A stretch of DNA of 64,000 nt. Source: Phragmites australis (lineage: Eukaryota > Streptophyta > Magnoliopsida > Poales > Poaceae). This document shows, in pieces, positions 61,518 through 64,000 of the stretch (its first letter is position 1; every line of letters starts with the position of its first letter). The stretch lies in assembly GCF_958298935.1 (NCBI RefSeq), contig NC_084940.1, positions 18,471,146-18,535,145 of the forward strand, read 5' to 3'. The notes under the pieces were generated by a model. The model did no database searches. It saw only the letters and a program-made list of their open reading frames with translations, and was not told the origin of the DNA. The translations under genes and the position numbers were made by a program.

Positions 61518-64000
61518 AACCTACCCACCTTGGAATGAATCTCGCCCTCGAGATTCGGATGGAGTGGAGAAGAGATGGGGAAACTCCGCCTTCATTTCTT
61601 CTTCGCTTTCCCAAGTTGCTTCATCTTCCGAGTGGTGACTCCATTGCACTTTACACATTGGTATTACCTTGGTTCTGGTTACTCTTTCTGATCTCTCAAG
61701 AATGATCTCGGGATACTCTATATAGGAGAGATCTTCCTAAACATCCAGTTCTTCCATTGGTAATTGTTCTTCCGGCACTTGAAGACACTTCTTCAACTGG
61801 GAAACATGGAAGACATCGTGCACATCTGACAGTTGAGGTGGTAACTCCAACTGATAAGCTACTTCTCCTCTCTTATCTAGTATCTTGAAAGGTCCAATGA
61901 ATCTTTGTGATAACTTTCCTTTACGAAGACCTCTTATAGGTGAAACCTTGAGATAGACGAAATCTCCAATTTCAAAAACCAATTCACTTCACCTGTTATC
62001 AGCATAACTTTTCTCTAGAATTATCTGAACTTGCTTTTGTGCATTTTGTAGAACTTCTGGACCAAAAACTTGACTTTCTCCTGTCTCATTCCAGAACAGC
62101 GGTGTTCTACATTTCCTTCCATACAGGGCTTCAAATGGAGACATTTGAAGACTTGCCTGATAATTGTTGTTGTACGAGAACTCCGCATATGGCAGACTTT
62201 TATCCCAACTTTTACCATACTTTAGAGCACAAGCTCTTAGCATATCTTTGAGTATCTGATTTACTCTTTCCGTCTGACCATCTATTTGAGGGTGATAGGC
62301 AGAATTGAAATTCAGCTTCGTGTCCATAGACTCGTGTAGCTTCTGCCAAAACTTGGAGGTAAACTAAGTTCCTCTATCCGAAACAATCTTCTTCACTACT
62401 CCGTGCAAACATACTATTCTTGACATATACAACTCTGCTAGTCTGGCTCCACTATATGTAGTCTTAACGGGAATAAAATGGGTGACTTTAGTCAAACGAT
62501 AAATTATAACCCATATAGAATCATATCCACTTTTTGTACGGGGTAATCCGACAATGAAATCTATACCAATTTCCTCCTATTTCCATTCAGGTATCTTTAA
62601 GGGTTGTAGTAACCTGCTGGTCTCTGACGTTCTGCTTTGACCTTCTGGCAAGTATCACACAGGGATACGTATTCTGCAACCTCTCTTTTCATTCCATACC
62701 ACCAATAACGATCCTTAAGATCTTGATACATCTTCGTGCTTCCAGGGTGAATGGAATACGCTGAATTGTGAGCTTCTCTCAGGATCAACTCCTTGATGTC
62801 CTTTTTGTTAGGCACACAGATCATTTTCTTGAAAAACACAGTACCCTGACTGTCTTCTGTAAAGCCTGGCGCTTTATCATCCTTGATAAGCTATCTAATT
62901 CCCTTGAGTTTCACATCCTCGAGTTGACCTTTTCGAATGTCTTGCTCTAACGTGCAATCAACTTTCATGGCAATTGCTTCCATATCTTCCACAAATCCAA
63001 GGTTGAGTTTCTCAAACTCCTTCCATAACCCAGGTTGACTTTCTTGAACCATCATCGAGTTACATTAACTTTTTTGACTCAAAGCATCGGCTACTACGTT
63101 AGCCTTTCCTGGGTGATAGTGAATTCCCATATCATAGTCCTTGATTAACTCTAATCATCTGCGCTGACGAAGGTTTAGATCCAGTTGGGTGAAGATATAC
63201 TTTAGACTCTTGTGATCCGTATATATCTCACACCATTTTCCAATGAGGTAATGTCTCCAAATCTTCAATGCATGAACCATAGCTGCTAATTCCAGATCAT
63301 GCGCAGGGTAGTGCTCCTCATGCTTCCTTAACTATCTTAACACATAGGCCACGACTCGACCTTCTTGCATGAGAACACATCCAAGTCCTTGTTGCGAAGC
63401 ATCACAGTAGATATCAAAATTCTTGCTAATGTCTGGTAGAACTAGCACTGGGCTGTAGTCAATCTATTCTTCAACTCTTCAAAACTTGCTTGACAAGCCA
63501 GACTCCACTTAAAAACCACATTTTTCTGTAGCAAAGAGGTAAGAGGTTGAGCTATCTTAGATAATCGTTCTATGAAGTGACGATAATATCCTGCTAAACC
63601 AAGGAAGCTTCGGATCTCTAACACAATGGTAGGCGGTAACCAATCCAATACATCCTTCACCTTGCTTGGATCTACTGCTACACCTCCAACGGTTATGATA
63701 TGGCCAAGAAAAGTGACTTGATCTAACCAAAAATCACACTTGCTAACCTTGGCATACAACTGATGCTCTCTGAGTGTCTATAGCACAATTCTCAAATGTT
63801 CTTCGTGTTCTTCTTCACTCCCAGAGAAAATTAGAATGTCATCAATGAACACCACTACAAACTTGTCCAGATAATCCATAAATAACTTATTCATGAGATT
63901 CATGAAATAGGTTGGGGCATTGGTCAATCCGAAAGACATAACAATATACTCATATAGTTCATATCGGGTACTGAAGGTGGTCTTGGGTACATCTGACGGT
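61518..64000 (-). pseudogene. Tekay/Del chromovirus pol: RT (part), RNase H, integrase, chromodomain
   Basis: The polyprotein 3' two-thirds on the - strand; the element continues past the window. [17 protein letters not shown] (about 63,830-63,875, catalytic DD) and KCDFWLDQVTFLGHII. RNase [33 protein letters not shown] (63,170-63,330). Integrase zinc finger: HPGSTKMYQDLKDRYWWYG then CDTCQKVKAE. Integrase core: FNSAYHPQIDGQTERVNQIL (catalytic Glu). GPY/F-like C-terminus: QRFIGPFKILDKRGE, VHDVFHVSQL. Chromodomain: VQWSHHSEDEATWES (about 61,595-61,640), ending SRGRDSF. Stops near 63,777, 63,335, 63,155, 62,368 and 61,738 make it inactive. Elements of this lineage target heterochromatin through the chromodomain. 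Confidence 0.93.

Overview
The window is intergenic DNA from a large-genome grass, probably a panicoid such as the sugarcane/sorghum/millet group. That placement is inferred from the retroelement lineages and the nested-transposon landscape; the species cannot be fixed from sequence alone. I find no credible host protein-coding gene, tRNA, rRNA or CRISPR array. Almost everything is a stack of class I and class II transposable elements, most of them broken by stops, frameshifts, deletions or later insertions.

Block A (1-22,767) is a Ty3/gypsy element of the Tat type (Tat-1) read on the + strand. Its 5' part lies outside the window. Two elements have inserted into it. A gag-only Ty1/copia-like element (777-7,126, - strand, TSD TTTCT/TTCCT) splits its reverse transcriptase. 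A 10.4-kb Tekay-like derivative with 4-kb LTRs (9,807-20,219, TSD CCAAG on both sides) splits an antisense accessory ORF between pol and the 3' LTR. The Tat-1 3' LTR is 21,897-22,767.

Block B (22,768-40,879) starts with about 3 kb of unresolved AT-rich DNA. Next comes a LINE-1-type fragment cut in two by a 14-kb CACTA element (CACTA-1, 26,051-40,098, TSD GGA). CACTA-1 is itself interrupted by a 9.5-kb CACTA of another family (CACTA-2, 28,187-37,688, TSD TTA). CACTA-2 holds, on the - strand, a broken TNP2-like transposase and a Ptta/TNP1-like ORF followed by a Ulp1-like protease with its His-Asp-Cys residues visible. Both CACTAs have an extra right-terminal module inside the element: subterminal repeats, a TATA-containing leader and a terminus-like sequence. 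This is the most unusual structural signal in the window.

Block C (40,880-52,353) is a second Tat element on the - strand (Tat-3). It has a 3' LTR, an antisense accessory ORF with its own TATA box, an in-frame 108-bp coding tandem repeat, a roughly 32-bp minisatellite and a gag remnant, but no pol. A 2.5-kb solo LTR sits inside it. It abuts a truncated + strand copy of the gag-only copia family.

Block D (52,354-64,000) starts with a hAT element that has a GC-rich subterminal array and a transposase intact except for one frameshift. It is followed by the start of a second hAT gene fused to the antisense ORF of another Tat element (Tat-2), then that element's LTR. After these come a Tat integrase fragment on the - strand and a - strand Tekay/Del chromovirus. 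The chromovirus LTR, chromodomain, integrase, RNase H and part of RT are in the window, with several premature stops.

The elements do not cooperate in a pathway. Their relations are insertional (host and insert), parental (autonomous Tekay versus its internally deleted relatives) and regulatory (LTR and CACTA terminal promoters, antisense ORF promoters).
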